From Candidatus Pantoea deserta (GTDB lineage: Bacteria > Pseudomonadota > Gammaproteobacteria > Enterobacterales > Enterobacteriaceae): a stretch of 64,000 nt of DNA. Shown here piece by piece: positions 26,846 through 35,383 of the stretch. Numbering within the stretch: position 1 is the stretch's first letter; each line of letters begins with the position of its first letter. Position numbers and translations under genes: made by a program. The notes beneath the pieces were generated by a model. The model was given only the letters and a program-made list of their open reading frames with translations, searched no databases and was not told where the DNA came from. The DNA lies in contig NZ_RMVG01000005.1 of the NCBI RefSeq assembly GCF_003813865.1, forward strand, positions 169,616 to 233,615, in the 5' to 3' direction.

Positions 26846-27645
26846 GGCCAGAAGCGCCGCAGCGCCGCCCAGGCCAGCGGCGCAACCTCGCGCGGCGGCA
26901 GACGCTTTAACTCATCATTGAAAACTTCAATGCCCACGGGTCCCCGGTAGCCTGCGCTTTTTAATTTATCCACGAAGCTGGCAACGTCTATGATGCCTGC
27001 GCCGGGCAGCAGGCGCTGATGTTTAGCCAGATCCATAATGGCCTGCTTGTCCTGCGGCGAAGGCTGCACGGCCATATCGCACAGCTGCACTTCGTAAATA
27101 CGATCGGCCGGAATCCCCTCAAGCTGCGAGGCATCGCCGCCCAGCGCGCTGATATGAAACAGGTCGACAACCAGCCCGATATTCGGCTGGTCCAGCCTTT
27201 GCAAGCGCTCCCACGCCTTTGGCAGCGTATTATCGACGCTGCACCACGCCATCGGCTCATACATGATGCGCATATTAAAACGCGCGGCTTCCGACGCCAG
27301 CCAGCGCAGATCGTCGTCGATCTGATCGGTAATGCAGTCTTCACGCGTTGTCGCCGGCGCCTGGATAGTATCGCAGCCCAGCGCCTGCGCCATCTGAATA
27401 AACTGCCGCAGCTCTTCGCGCTTTTGCAGACGCAGATCGCCAGGCGCGCCGGTAAAATCGCGCAACACTTGCAGGTTAGTAAAGCCGGTTCCCAGCTGCG
27501 CCAGGCGCGCCGGGCCGCCGTGGCAGGCTTCGACATCTTCACGCCAGATTTCGACCTGATCGAATCCGGCCTCGCGCGCAGCCTGAAGCTTCTCCTCGGT
27601 TTCACCGCTTAACAGCACCAGGTTAAGGAATGCAGGTTGAGTCAT
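26842..27645 (-). CDS. sugar phosphate isomerase/epimerase family (xylose-isomerase-like TIM barrel)
   Basis: This 267-residue TIM-barrel protein is of the AP endonuclease 2/xylose isomerase-like family. Putative metal ligands lie in successive strands: Glu in IMYEPMAW, Asp and His in LVVDLFHIS, and Glu in GPVGIEVFND. Family members isomerise or epimerise keto-sugars or inositol derivatives. The ATG at 27645 is chosen for its AAGGAG site. The gene is preceded by crcB on the same strand but 60 bp apart. The specific sugar is unknown. Nearby sugar-acid genes (lgo set, nucleoside hydrolase) suggest, but do not prove, a link to carbohydrate catabolism. Confidence 0.8.
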   Translation of the reverse strand: MTQPAFLNLVLLSGETEEKLQAAREAGFDQVEIWREDVEACHGGPARLAQLGTGFTNLQVLRDFTGAPGDLRLQKREELRQFIQMAQALGCDTIQAPATTREDCITDQIDDDLRWLASEAARFNMRIMYEPMAWCSVDNTLPKAWERLQRLDQPNIGLVVDLFHISALGGDASQLEGIPADRIYEVQLCDMAVQPSPQDKQAIMDLAKHQRLLPGAGIIDVASFVDKLKSAGYRGPVGIEVFNDELKRLPPREVAPLAWAALRRFWP

Positions 27646-27706
27646 GAACGTTCTCCTTAATCGTCCGGAATAATCGGTTGCCAGTCGCCCTGGCCAGCTG
27701 TGCGCG

Positions 27707-28084
27707 TTAACCCAGCAAATTAACCAGCGCAAAACCGGCAAAGGTCATCAGCAGCGAGCCGGTCACATGCGCCAGCACGCTTGCCATCGCCCACAAATAC
27801 TTACCTGATTGTAGCAACATGAGAATTTCTGCTGAGAAAGTTGAGAATGTCGTCAGACCGCCGCACAGGCCGGTGACGATCAGCAGCTTCCAGGCCGGAT
27901 CGAGCTGAGGATATTTGATAAACCACGCCAGCGCCGCGCCGATGATAAATCCGCCAGCCAGATTAACCAGTAACGTGCCCGGCGGCAGACTGGGAAAGAG
28001 CGCGTTAAAGCGCAGCGAGATTAGCCAGCGCAGCGTACAGCCTGCGGCCCCGCCCAGCATCACGGCGAACAGTGATTTCAACAT
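27707..28084 (-). CDS. crcB: CrcB/Fluc fluoride ion channel
   Basis: This 125-residue, four-helix protein is a dual-topology fluoride exporter. It shows GGAAGCTLRWLIS near the start, NLAGGFIIGAALAWF in helix 2 and the GLCGGLTTFSTFSAE signature containing the Phe-box/TFS pore residues. Two adjacent ATGs exist; the second (28084) has the better spacing from AGGAG. The fluoride riboswitch upstream is strong independent support for the assignment. Confidence 0.95.
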   Translation of the reverse strand: MLKSLFAVMLGGAAGCTLRWLISLRFNALFPSLPPGTLLVNLAGGFIIGAALAWFIKYPQLDPAWKLLIVTGLCGGLTTFSTFSAEILMLLQSGKYLWAMASVLAHVTGSLLMTFAGFALVNLLG

Positions 28085-28175
28085 CATAGGCTCCTGTAGA
28101 CAGCAATTATGCAGGGTTGCGGCGAGGAGAAAGCAGCCTGACACACCCGTCGCACCTGCGAGAGGATTAAGGTTT

Positions 28176-28240
28176 ATGTCAGGCGTCATCAGCCGCTGGG
28201 ATCGCCAGCAGGCGGTTGGGAAAGGTGGAACACCATCACC
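28176..28240 (-). ncRNA. fluoride riboswitch (crcB motif) aptamer
   Basis: On the minus strand, beginning at 28240, the leader of crcB reads GGTGATGGTGTTCCACC, then AACCGCC, then GGCTGATGACGCCTGAC. This matches from memory the crcB-motif consensus (GATGG-GTTC stem P1, ACCGC loop, CTGATGACGCCTG pseudoknot strand). It starts about six bases after the predicted transcription start and leaves about 90 nt of expression platform before the crcB start. Fluoride binding should raise crcB expression. Confidence 0.88.
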
Positions 28241-28252
28241 TTGATAACGCTG

Positions 28253-28281
28253 ATAATACGATGTTGCACAGCGGCTGACAA
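28253..28281 (-). promoter_or_regulatory. sigma70 promoter of the fluoride riboswitch-crcB transcript
   Basis: On the minus strand TTGTCA (28281-28276) and TATTAT (28258-28253) are separated by 17 bp. The predicted start near 28246 lies just before the riboswitch aptamer. The rest of the spacer to 28424 shows only the rightward ribosome-binding site of the nucleoside hydrolase gene. Confidence 0.7.
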
Positions 28282-28424
28282 CCGACGGCGGGCCGCCGCA
28301 GAGGGCAAAAATCCGGCTGCGGACGACCCGCTGCTACACCACCCGCAGACGGTCAGGGCAATCTGTGTCTATCCTGCTTACAGTCAACTGCCGCTGTCTG
28401 GCTGCCATACCCTGAGGAGACTTT

Positions 28425-29360
28425 ATGCGCACTCTGATTTTCGATACCGATATTGGCGTAGACGACGCCTTTGCGCTGGCCTATGCGGCCCGCACGCAGC
28501 GTCTGCTGGGGATTACCACGGTATTCGGCAATGTGGCCGTCGGGCAGGCGGTAAAAAATGCCCGTCTGTTTTGTGAAAAGATGAAGATTGATGCGCCGGT
28601 TTATCGCGGCTGCTCGCGTCCGCTGGCCCTCGCGCCCAGCGCCCCCGCGAAGCTGCACGGCGAAGATGGCTTAGGCGACGCGTTTACGAATCCCTACAGC
28701 GATCGCGCGCCCGGCGCGGTGTCATTCATTATCGACAGCATACGGGCGCAGCCGCATGAGATTACGCTGGTGGCGATTGGTCCGCTGACCAATATCGCCA
28801 GCGCCATCAATCAGGCGCCCGATATCATTCCGCTGGTGAAAGAGCTGGTGATAATGGGCGGCGCGTTCGGCACCGACGGCCACAGCGGCAACGTGACGCC
28901 TTTCGCTGAATTTAATATCTGGAAAGATCCCCACGCCGCCGATCAGGTGCTCAGTTCAGCGCTCAGGGTGGTCGTGGTGCCGCTCGACGTGACGCATAAG
29001 GTCCTGATCGGCAGCAAAGAAATACAGCAGCTGAATCAGCCCGTACTGAGCGCGATTGTGCGTCCTTATCTGGCCTACAGCCTGCAAAAAGAGGGCTTTG
29101 ACGGCATGGCGCTGCACGACACGCTGGCCATTGCCTGGCTCTGTCAGCCGCAGGCGTTTCAGCTTATGCAAGGCCCGCTGCGCGTGATTACCGAAGGCAT
29201 AGCGCGCGGGCAAACGGTGCGTAAGATTAGCGCGCTGGCGTCACGGGACGATCCTTTCCGCGATCTGCCCGATCAGCGCGTCGCGCTGGGCGTCGATGCC
29301 GCGCAGGTGCGCGATCATTTCTTTCGCACGCTTAGCGATCAAAGTGGATCACGCCCTTAA
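28425..29360 (+). CDS. inosine-uridine preferring nucleoside hydrolase family
   Basis: This 311-residue protein begins with the diagnostic Ca2+-binding motif DTDIGVDDA (residues 7-15). It continues with TTVFGNVAV, AIGPLTNIA, a central NVTPFAEFNIWKDPHAA segment (Asn and Glu ligands of the ribose) and a late LHDTLAIAW Asp ligand. It should split ribonucleosides into base and ribose for salvage. It is related to RihA/B/C but I cannot pick one. A GAGGAG site precedes the ATG. Its 3' end overlaps the convergent lgoD-like gene by 29 bp. Confidence 0.88.
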   Translation: MRTLIFDTDIGVDDAFALAYAARTQRLLGITTVFGNVAVGQAVKNARLFCEKMKIDAPVYRGCSRPLALAPSAPAKLHGEDGLGDAFTNPYSDRAPGAVSFIIDSIRAQPHEITLVAIGPLTNIASAINQAPDIIPLVKELVIMGGAFGTDGHSGNVTPFAEFNIWKDPHAADQVLSSALRVVVVPLDVTHKVLIGSKEIQQLNQPVLSAIVRPYLAYSLQKEGFDGMALHDTLAIAWLCQPQAFQLMQGPLRVITEGIARGQTVRKISALASRDDPFRDLPDQRVALGVDAAQVRDHFFRTLSDQSGSRP

Positions 29361-30360
29361 TCAGTTCGCGGTTGTTGATCACCTGCGGCTCAAAGTCTTC
29401 CGCCAGCGTGGAGAAGGCAAAATGCGCGTTAAGCATCATTTCGGCGCGCAGCTTGCCGCTCGCCATCAGATCGCGCACGCGGTCAAAATCTTCTCGCGTG
29501 GCATTGCGGCTGCCCAGTAACGTGGTCTCTTTTTTATGGAATTCGCTGTCCGGGATGGTCAGATCGCCTTTGTGCAGGCCGACATACACCACGGTGCCGC
29601 CGTGACGCATCAGATTGACCGCATTATTCATCGCCGCCGGACTGCCGGTCGCGTCTATGACTTTGAGCGCCAGCCGACCGTTAAACTGCGCGCGCAGCGC
29701 GTCATAAAAATCGTCACGCGCTGGATCGAGCGCCGCCAGCCCCAGCTCTTGCGCGACATGCGCGCGACGAAATTCACTGGTGTCCGCGACTACCACGTTA
29801 GCCCCTTCCGCCGCCGCAATCGCCGCCACGCCAAGGCCAATCGGACCAGCCCCGACCACCAGCACATGCTCGTTAGCCGTGACCTGCGCCCGCCGTACCG
29901 CATGCGCGCTGATGGCGAAGGGTTCGATTAGCGCGGCCGCTTCAGGCGCCACGTCATCAACCCGCAGCAGATTACTGACCGGCACAGCGAGGAAGTCGCA
30001 AAAGCCCCCGTCCTGATGCACGCCAATTACAGAGATATTTTCACAGCAGTTGGTTTTGCCGCTCTGGCAGGCGTCGCAGCGCAGGCAGGAGAGATAGGGA
30101 ATCAGCGCCACGCGCTGGCCCGGCTCAATGCCCTGCGCCCCCGCTCCCAGCGCCACCACCTCGCCGCACAGCTCATGGCCCAGCACGCGAGGATAGCTAA
30201 AGAAGGGCTGATTGCCCGCCCAGGCGTGAATATCTGTGCCGCAAATACCGGCGGCGATAAGTTTAATCAGCGCCTCGCCCGCCGCAGGCGCAGGCTGTTC
30301 GCGCGTGGTCCAGACCATTTTTTTCGGTTCAGCGATGACCAGGGTTTGCATTGTCGTCAT
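29332..30360 (-). CDS. lgoD: zinc-dependent alcohol dehydrogenase, L-galactonate oxidoreductase type (LgoD-like)
   Basis: This 342-residue medium-chain dehydrogenase has a catalytic zinc site (Cys in GICGTDIHAW, GHE) and a structural zinc site with four Cys (CLRCDACQSGKTNCCEN). Its NAD-binding fold has VVGAGPIGLG. It looks like E. coli LgoD/YjjN, which oxidises L-galactonate to D-tagaturonate. The neighbourhood supports this: an LgoR-like GntR regulator diverges from it and an MFS sugar-acid transporter follows, reproducing lgoD-lgoR-lgoT content. RspB-like or other polyol dehydrogenases remain alternatives. Confidence 0.72.
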   Translation of the reverse strand: MTTMQTLVIAEPKKMVWTTREQPAPAAGEALIKLIAAGICGTDIHAWAGNQPFFSYPRVLGHELCGEVVALGAGAQGIEPGQRVALIPYLSCLRCDACQSGKTNCCENISVIGVHQDGGFCDFLAVPVSNLLRVDDVAPEAAALIEPFAISAHAVRRAQVTANEHVLVVGAGPIGLGVAAIAAAEGANVVVADTSEFRRAHVAQELGLAALDPARDDFYDALRAQFNGRLALKVIDATGSPAAMNNAVNLMRHGGTVVYVGLHKGDLTIPDSEFHKKETTLLGSRNATREDFDRVRDLMASGKLRAEMMLNAHFAFSTLAEDFEPQVINNRELIKGVIHFDR

Positions 30361-30496
30361 AGTAATTCTCCTGTTGTCCTGACGCAGTTATCGCGAATTG
30401 ATCGCGGGCGGGCTTTTTTGCCGGTGGGATCTGTGAGGCACGGCGATTTTTTTGGGATTTGAATGGTTTTTAATGGATAAAAAACCGGAGGATGCT

Positions 30497-31399
30497 GTGA
30501 GTCGAAACCTGAATCTGCGCCAGAACGTGATTAATCAGATGCTGGAAGGCATCGCCCAGCGTCATATCCGCTCGCCGCTGCCCGCCCAGGCCGCACTGGC
30601 GGAGATGTTTAATATCAGCCGCACCACGGTGCGCCATACGCTGCACTATCTGCATCAGCGGGGCGTGCTGGAAAAAGTCGCCGGCACCTGGGTTATCGTG
30701 CGACAGCCGATGGAGGAGGATGGCTTCAGCGAGCTGGCGTCGCCGATTGAGCAGCAGGCCAGCCAGTTTGAAGCGGCGTTTTTCGAAATGATTAACCAGC
30801 GCCAGCTCGCGCCTGGCGACGCCTTCAGCGAACTCCAGCTGGCGCAGCGGGTAAAGGTCAGTCCGGTGGTGGTGCGCGAGTTTCTGCTGCGCTTTATGCG
30901 CTACGATCTGCTGGAGCCGGTAACACGCGGCCGCTGGCGCATGAAGAAATTTACCCTCGACTACGCCGATAAGCTGTTTGAACTGCGCGAAATGCTGGAG
31001 ACGCACGCCCTGACGCGCTTTCTTAATCTGCCGCCGCAGGATGAGCGCTGGATTCAGGCGCGTGATCTGCTCGATCGCCACCGCAGCCTGCGCGATACCA
31101 TTGCCAGCGACTATCGCCAGTTCGCCGCGCTGGATAAAGAGCTGCATTCGCTGATCCTGTCTGCCGCCGACAACCCCTTTTTCAACCATTCGCTGGAGAT
31201 TATCTCGGTGATATTTCATTCACATTATCAGTGGGATGAGCGCGATCTCAAGCAGCGCAATATTGTGGCGCTGGAAGAGCATATGGCGCTGCTTTCCGCC
31301 CTGATTGGCCGTCAGGACGTGGACGCGCTGCTGGCGCTGCATACCCATCTCGCCACCTCACGCTCGTCGATGTCGCGCTCGATCCAGCAATACAATTAA
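30497..31399 (+). CDS. lgoR: GntR-family regulator, LgoR-like
   Basis: This 300-residue regulator has an N-terminal winged helix (LNLRQNVINQMLEGIAQRHI, then AEMFNISRTTVRHTLHYL) and a second HTH-like/FadR-type effector part. From memory it closely matches E. coli LgoR/YjjM over the whole length. The GTG at 30497 is chosen because GGAGG stands five bases upstream and it fits the LgoR N-terminus; an ATG at 30473 lacks such a site. It lies between divergent lgoD and co-directional lgoT and probably controls both in response to L-galactonate. Confidence 0.8.
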   Translation: MSRNLNLRQNVINQMLEGIAQRHIRSPLPAQAALAEMFNISRTTVRHTLHYLHQRGVLEKVAGTWVIVRQPMEEDGFSELASPIEQQASQFEAAFFEMINQRQLAPGDAFSELQLAQRVKVSPVVVREFLLRFMRYDLLEPVTRGRWRMKKFTLDYADKLFELREMLETHALTRFLNLPPQDERWIQARDLLDRHRSLRDTIASDYRQFAALDKELHSLILSAADNPFFNHSLEIISVIFHSHYQWDERDLKQRNIVALEEHMALLSALIGRQDVDALLALHTHLATSRSSMSRSIQQYN

Positions 31400-31567
31400 A
31401 AACCGATTAAAAACCGCAAAGCATTAGCTCCCGCACGAATCAGAAACAACTTCGCAACATCACAACGGCATTGCTTCTAGTCTCGACTGCAACGTCATGG
31501 CAGCCTGCTGGCGCGCCATGCGCCCTACCATCACATAACGATAAGTACCCAGTTACGGGAGAATGCC

Positions 31568-32920
31568 ATGGAAAATTCATCGGTCAGCGGCCGTCGCTCG
31601 TCGACCGCCGATGTAGCGCCAGAGCAGGAGTATGTGCCGGCACGCAGCGATGTGGTGCGCTCGCCGCGCATTCGCAAGATTCAGATCACCGCTATGCTGC
31701 TGCTGCTGTTCGCCGCCATCATTAACTACCTGGATCGCAGCTCGCTTTCAGTCGCCAACATGACCATCCGCGAAGAGCTGGGTCTGAACGCCACGGAAAT
31801 CGGTATGCTGCTCTCCGCCTTCTCGCTGGCGTATGGTCTGGCGCAGCTGCCCTGCGGCGCGCTGCTGGACCGTAAAGGCCCGCGCATTATGCTGGGCATC
31901 GGCATGTTTTTCTGGTCGCTGTTTCAGGCGGCTGCCGGGCTGGTGCATAACTTTACCCAGTTTATTCTGGTGCGTATTGGACTTGGCATCGGCGAAGCGC
32001 CCATGAACCCGTGCGGCGTAAAGGTGATCAACGACTGGTTCAATATTAAAGATCGCGGTATGCCGATGGGCTTTTTTAACGCCGCCTCGATGATAGGTCT
32101 GTCGGTGGCCCCGCCGGTGCTCGCCGCCATGATGCTGGCGTTCGGCTGGCGCGGTATGTTCGTGGTTATCGGCGTGCTCGGCATGTTTCTGGCGATTGGC
32201 TGGTACATGATTTACCGCGACCGCGATAACAGCAAACTCAGCGCGGAAGAGATCCACTATTTGCAGGCGGGCAGCGTCGCGTCGCGTAAAGAGCCGCTGA
32301 GCTTTGCTGAATGGCGCGGCCTGTTTAAGCAGCGCACCATGTGGGGCATGATGATTGGCTTTAGCGGCATCAACTATACCGCATGGCTCTATATCGCCTG
32401 GCTGCCGGGTTATTTGCAGTCCACCTACCATCTGGACCTGAAGAGCACCGGCCTGCTCGCTGCGATTCCGTTCCTGTTTGGCGCGGCGGGAATGCTGCTT
32501 AACGGCTACACGGTGGATGCGCTGGTGCGTCGCGGCTTTGACGCGGTAAAAACCCGTAAAGTCTGCATTATCTCCGGCATGCTGCTGTCGGCGGCCTTTA
32601 CCGCCTTCGTGACGCGCGCCACCGATACCACCAGCGCCGTGACGCTGATCGGCATGGCGCTGTTCTGCATCCACTTCGCCGGAACCTCTTGCTGGGGGCT
32701 GATTCACGCCAACGTAACGGCGCGCATGACCGCCTCGGTCGGCAGTATTCAAAACTTCGCCAGCTTCGTGTTCGCCTCTTTCGCGCCGGTTATCACGGGC
32801 TGGGTGCTGGATACCACCCAATCTTTCAGCCTTGCGCTGATGATTTGTGCCGGTATCGCGGTGGTGGGCGCGCTGGCCTATCTGGTGCTGGTGCGCAAGC
32901 CGATTACCGACGGCGCCTGA
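31568..32920 (+). CDS. lgoT: MFS sugar-acid transporter, LgoT-like
   Basis: This 450-residue, 12-helix anion:cation symporter family protein has INYLDRSSLSVANMTIREEL at helix 1, LPCGALLDRKGPRIMLG in loop 2-3 and GIGEAPMNPCGVKVI. An unusually long polar N-terminus (about 40 residues) precedes helix 1. The position after lgoR suggests it imports L-galactonate or a related hexonate; E. coli LgoT/YjjL does this. GGGAG precedes the ATG. A hairpin terminator follows. The symbol rests mainly on context. Confidence 0.72.
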   Translation: MENSSVSGRRSSTADVAPEQEYVPARSDVVRSPRIRKIQITAMLLLLFAAIINYLDRSSLSVANMTIREELGLNATEIGMLLSAFSLAYGLAQLPCGALLDRKGPRIMLGIGMFFWSLFQAAAGLVHNFTQFILVRIGLGIGEAPMNPCGVKVINDWFNIKDRGMPMGFFNAASMIGLSVAPPVLAAMMLAFGWRGMFVVIGVLGMFLAIGWYMIYRDRDNSKLSAEEIHYLQAGSVASRKEPLSFAEWRGLFKQRTMWGMMIGFSGINYTAWLYIAWLPGYLQSTYHLDLKSTGLLAAIPFLFGAAGMLLNGYTVDALVRRGFDAVKTRKVCIISGMLLSAAFTAFVTRATDTTSAVTLIGMALFCIHFAGTSCWGLIHANVTARMTASVGSIQNFASFVFASFAPVITGWVLDTTQSFSLALMICAGIAVVGALAYLVLVRKPITDGA

Positions 32921-32927
32921 TCAACGG

Positions 32928-32945
32928 GCCGGGCGTTCGCCCGGC
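32928..32945. terminator. hairpin between convergent lgoT and the 463-residue gene
   Basis: GCCGGGC (32928-32934) and GCCCGGC (32939-32945) form a perfect 7-bp stem with a GTTC loop, followed on the plus strand by TAATTT. It likely ends lgoT and abuts the stop of the leftward gene. Confidence 0.5.
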
Positions 32946-34336
32946 TAATTTAACTTGTGCAGCGTCACGCCGTGGCGCGCGCCGTAGCGTTGAATGCCGC
33001 TAATGACCTTTTCCACGCTAAGCGGCGGCGGCGGCGAAAAGAGCGGTGCCCGCGCCCGCAGCGAGGAGTCGAAGCGGGCGAGCGCGGCAAAATCGTGCGG
33101 ATAACGTTCGGTATCCACCCCGACAAAGGCCCCTTCATGCATGGCGCGATCGAGCAAAGCCTGCCAGCGCGCAAGCGACGCCATCCCAATGCTTTCCGTT
33201 CCAGGTGAAAACAGCATCATATCGATGTCGCGATAGCGCGGCTGGCGATCGAGAAAGCGCGTCAGCGAGACCGCAGAAGGCTCGGCGCCCGACATCAGCC
33301 AGAAGGGAATGCCATGCTGGCGCATCACGCACCAGGGATCCATCATCAGATAGCTGTCCACCGTCAGGCGCGTCGCGTGAATGCCCGCCGCCAGATACCA
33401 GTCCCGGTAGATTTCCGCGACCACAAAACTCAGCGCCTCAGGCTCCTGATAGCGTATCTCCAGCAGCTGCCAGCCCTGATCCGCCGCCAGTTTTTGCAGC
33501 GGCAGCTTGAGATATTCGTCCAGCCCCCACTCGGCTTCCGGCACATTGTCAGTCGGCGCTGGCGCATGCCACCGCTCGCGCTCGCTGCCGTAGCGCGCCA
33601 GAAATTCCGCTACGCGGCTCCCGCCCTGCAAATATTCCTTCTCTGTTGCACCGCTCAGCGCGCCAAACTGGAAAAATGAGCGATCGCTGGTGCGCGTCAC
33701 CGGCCATTGCCGCGTGCAGTGGCTGACAAACAGCGTGCCGTTACCCGGCAGGCTGCGCATCAGAAATTCATTAAAGGCCAGCGGCAGCGCGCGCAGTTTC
33801 AGATGGAAATAGCGCATGCGATCGAGCATGAGTCGATCCTGATTCGGGTCCTGCATCTGATGCACCGCCAGACGCGGCCAGGCCGCCAGCAGTCCCGCCG
33901 CGACGGATTTGCCCTGCTCAAAGCCCGCCTGGGCGTCATCGGGATCGCTGTGCGTCGCGCGCACCGGGCAGAGAAACGTCTGAGGCAGCCAGGGCGCGCC
34001 TGCGGCGGCGGCCAGATGGGTCAGCGCGCCGTTTGACGAGCCAATAAAGGCGGCGGGATAGTCGCGCGCCGGATATTCGCTGACCATCCATTCGGCAATG
34101 CCTTCAATATCCAGCTCGCCGGCCTGTGATTCCGTGAGACCCTCAGCCATGCCGCCGGTCGCATACCCCCAGTCTCGCAGCCGGGTCGGCAGACGATTAA
34201 GCGAAGGCAGCAGGCGACTGAGCATGGGCGACGTCTCGGCGTCGTCAAAGGGTTTGTCGTGCAGCGTATGGGCCAGCGCCATCAGCATAGCGGTTGCTGA
34301 GTCAAAACGGGCGATACCTTTGGGCGGTTTACTCAT
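32945..34336 (-). CDS. unrecognised protein with an alpha/beta-hydrolase-like GxSxG element
   Basis: I do not recognise this 463-residue protein. It has no signal peptide or membrane helix. Near residue 98 it carries FIGSSNGALTHL, which fits a GxSxG nucleophile elbow. Further on are FVSHCTRQW, a Trp/Tyr-rich middle and a Pro-rich stretch (SPPPPLSVEKV) near the end. It starts 8 bp inside the end of the upstream alpha/beta hydrolase gene, with GGAG before the ATG, so the pair is translationally coupled and probably acts together. Catalytic acid and base residues cannot be assigned by eye, so enzymatic activity is only a possibility. Confidence 0.55.
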   Translation of the reverse strand: MSKPPKGIARFDSATAMLMALAHTLHDKPFDDAETSPMLSRLLPSLNRLPTRLRDWGYATGGMAEGLTESQAGELDIEGIAEWMVSEYPARDYPAAFIGSSNGALTHLAAAAGAPWLPQTFLCPVRATHSDPDDAQAGFEQGKSVAAGLLAAWPRLAVHQMQDPNQDRLMLDRMRYFHLKLRALPLAFNEFLMRSLPGNGTLFVSHCTRQWPVTRTSDRSFFQFGALSGATEKEYLQGGSRVAEFLARYGSERERWHAPAPTDNVPEAEWGLDEYLKLPLQKLAADQGWQLLEIRYQEPEALSFVVAEIYRDWYLAAGIHATRLTVDSYLMMDPWCVMRQHGIPFWLMSGAEPSAVSLTRFLDRQPRYRDIDMMLFSPGTESIGMASLARWQALLDRAMHEGAFVGVDTERYPHDFAALARFDSSLRARAPLFSPPPPLSVEKVISGIQRYGARHGVTLHKLN

Positions 34337-35249
34337 CCTGATTCTCCTGCTGAATACGCGTCAGAAACGGACGGATGGCGTGGCGAAAGCTCCACGGATA
34401 GACGTAATGTAGCGTATGGGTGCCGCCGCGCAGCGTCAGCACTTCGCCGCGCGGCAGCAGCGCGCCCAGTTCATCCACCCAGCGCGCGGGCGACACGGAA
34501 TCGCGCGAGCCGCGCAGCAGCAGCGTCGGGGCATTGATATAGGTCAGACGGTGCTCAATGCGGTCGCGCAGCAAGAATCGATGCGTTTTCAGGGCGCGCC
34601 ATACGCCGGCTTTGGCATAATCGACCCGCGCCAGCGACGCGGGCGAACGGTGCCGCTCCAGGCGAGCGTTGCGCCAGCCGCGCCAGGCCTGTCGCAGCCA
34701 GCTGCGCGCATGGCGATCCACTGTCGGTCCCTGCATCACCAGGCCCGCCACCACCTCCGGATGCCTGACCGCCAGCGCGGCGAGCACCTGGCAGCCAGAC
34801 GCGCTGCCGATCCAGATGGCGCGCGACAGCTGATTATGCTGAAGCCACTGCCAGAGGGCATCGGCCTGCTCTTCAACCGTCAGAATCGGCGCGGAAAGCG
34901 GCAGGGTGCTGGCGCCGAAGCCCGGCAGATCCGGGACCAGCACGCGATAGTTATGACCGAGCGCCAGCGCCAGCTCCTCCATAACGCGTCCCGACATCAC
35001 CAGATCGTGCACCAGCACCAGCGGCAGGCCAGGCGCGTCGTGCGGCGTCGTGCGGGTGAACATCCGCCATTCGCCAATCTGTTGAAAGTAACCGGCAAGG
35101 CCCGCCTGGTGGCTACGCGGTGAAACCGGCGGCGTCTGCTTTAAACGCCGCCATTGCTGAACACCCCACCAGGCCGCCGCTGCGCCAAGCCCCAGCCCGG
35201 CCAGTAGCGCACCGCTTTTCCAGCGCATCGGTTTTTCCTCACGCCTCAT
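34329..35249 (-). CDS. alpha/beta hydrolase with N-terminal membrane anchor
   Basis: This 306-residue protein starts with a Gly/Ala-rich hydrophobic helix (LLAGLGLGAAAAWWGVQQW), probably an inner-membrane anchor or uncleaved signal. An alpha/beta-hydrolase fold follows: LPLVLVHDLVMSG, VLVPDLPGFGAS, nucleophile elbow IGSASGCQ, an acid candidate in RGSRDSVSP and the His in RGGTHTLHY. The substrate is unknown. It is first in a two-gene operon with the 463-residue protein, which it overlaps by 8 bp. ATG at 35249 has GGAG six bases upstream; an inner ATG at 35228 is also possible. Confidence 0.78.
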   Translation of the reverse strand: MRREEKPMRWKSGALLAGLGLGAAAAWWGVQQWRRLKQTPPVSPRSHQAGLAGYFQQIGEWRMFTRTTPHDAPGLPLVLVHDLVMSGRVMEELALALGHNYRVLVPDLPGFGASTLPLSAPILTVEEQADALWQWLQHNQLSRAIWIGSASGCQVLAALAVRHPEVVAGLVMQGPTVDRHARSWLRQAWRGWRNARLERHRSPASLARVDYAKAGVWRALKTHRFLLRDRIEHRLTYINAPTLLLRGSRDSVSPARWVDELGALLPRGEVLTLRGGTHTLHYVYPWSFRHAIRPFLTRIQQENQDE

Positions 35250-35348
35250 CACCCGCTCCTGAATATGGTTGTGTCACTTCAGTGTAGGCGGCGAAATCGT
35301 GAGCAGCAGGCGGAACGGGGGAAAGTTGTGGCGCGGCACAAAAGAAGA

Positions 35349-35374
35349 GGCTGCGATAAGATCCAGTCGCAGCC
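35349..35374 (-). terminator. rho-independent terminator of the FAH-family gene
   Basis: GGCTGCGA (35349-35356) pairs with TCGCAGCC (35367-35374). On the minus strand the stem is followed by TCTTCTTTTG, ten bases past the stop codon of the leftward FAH gene. Confidence 0.65.
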
Positions 35375-35383
35375 AGAGGAATA

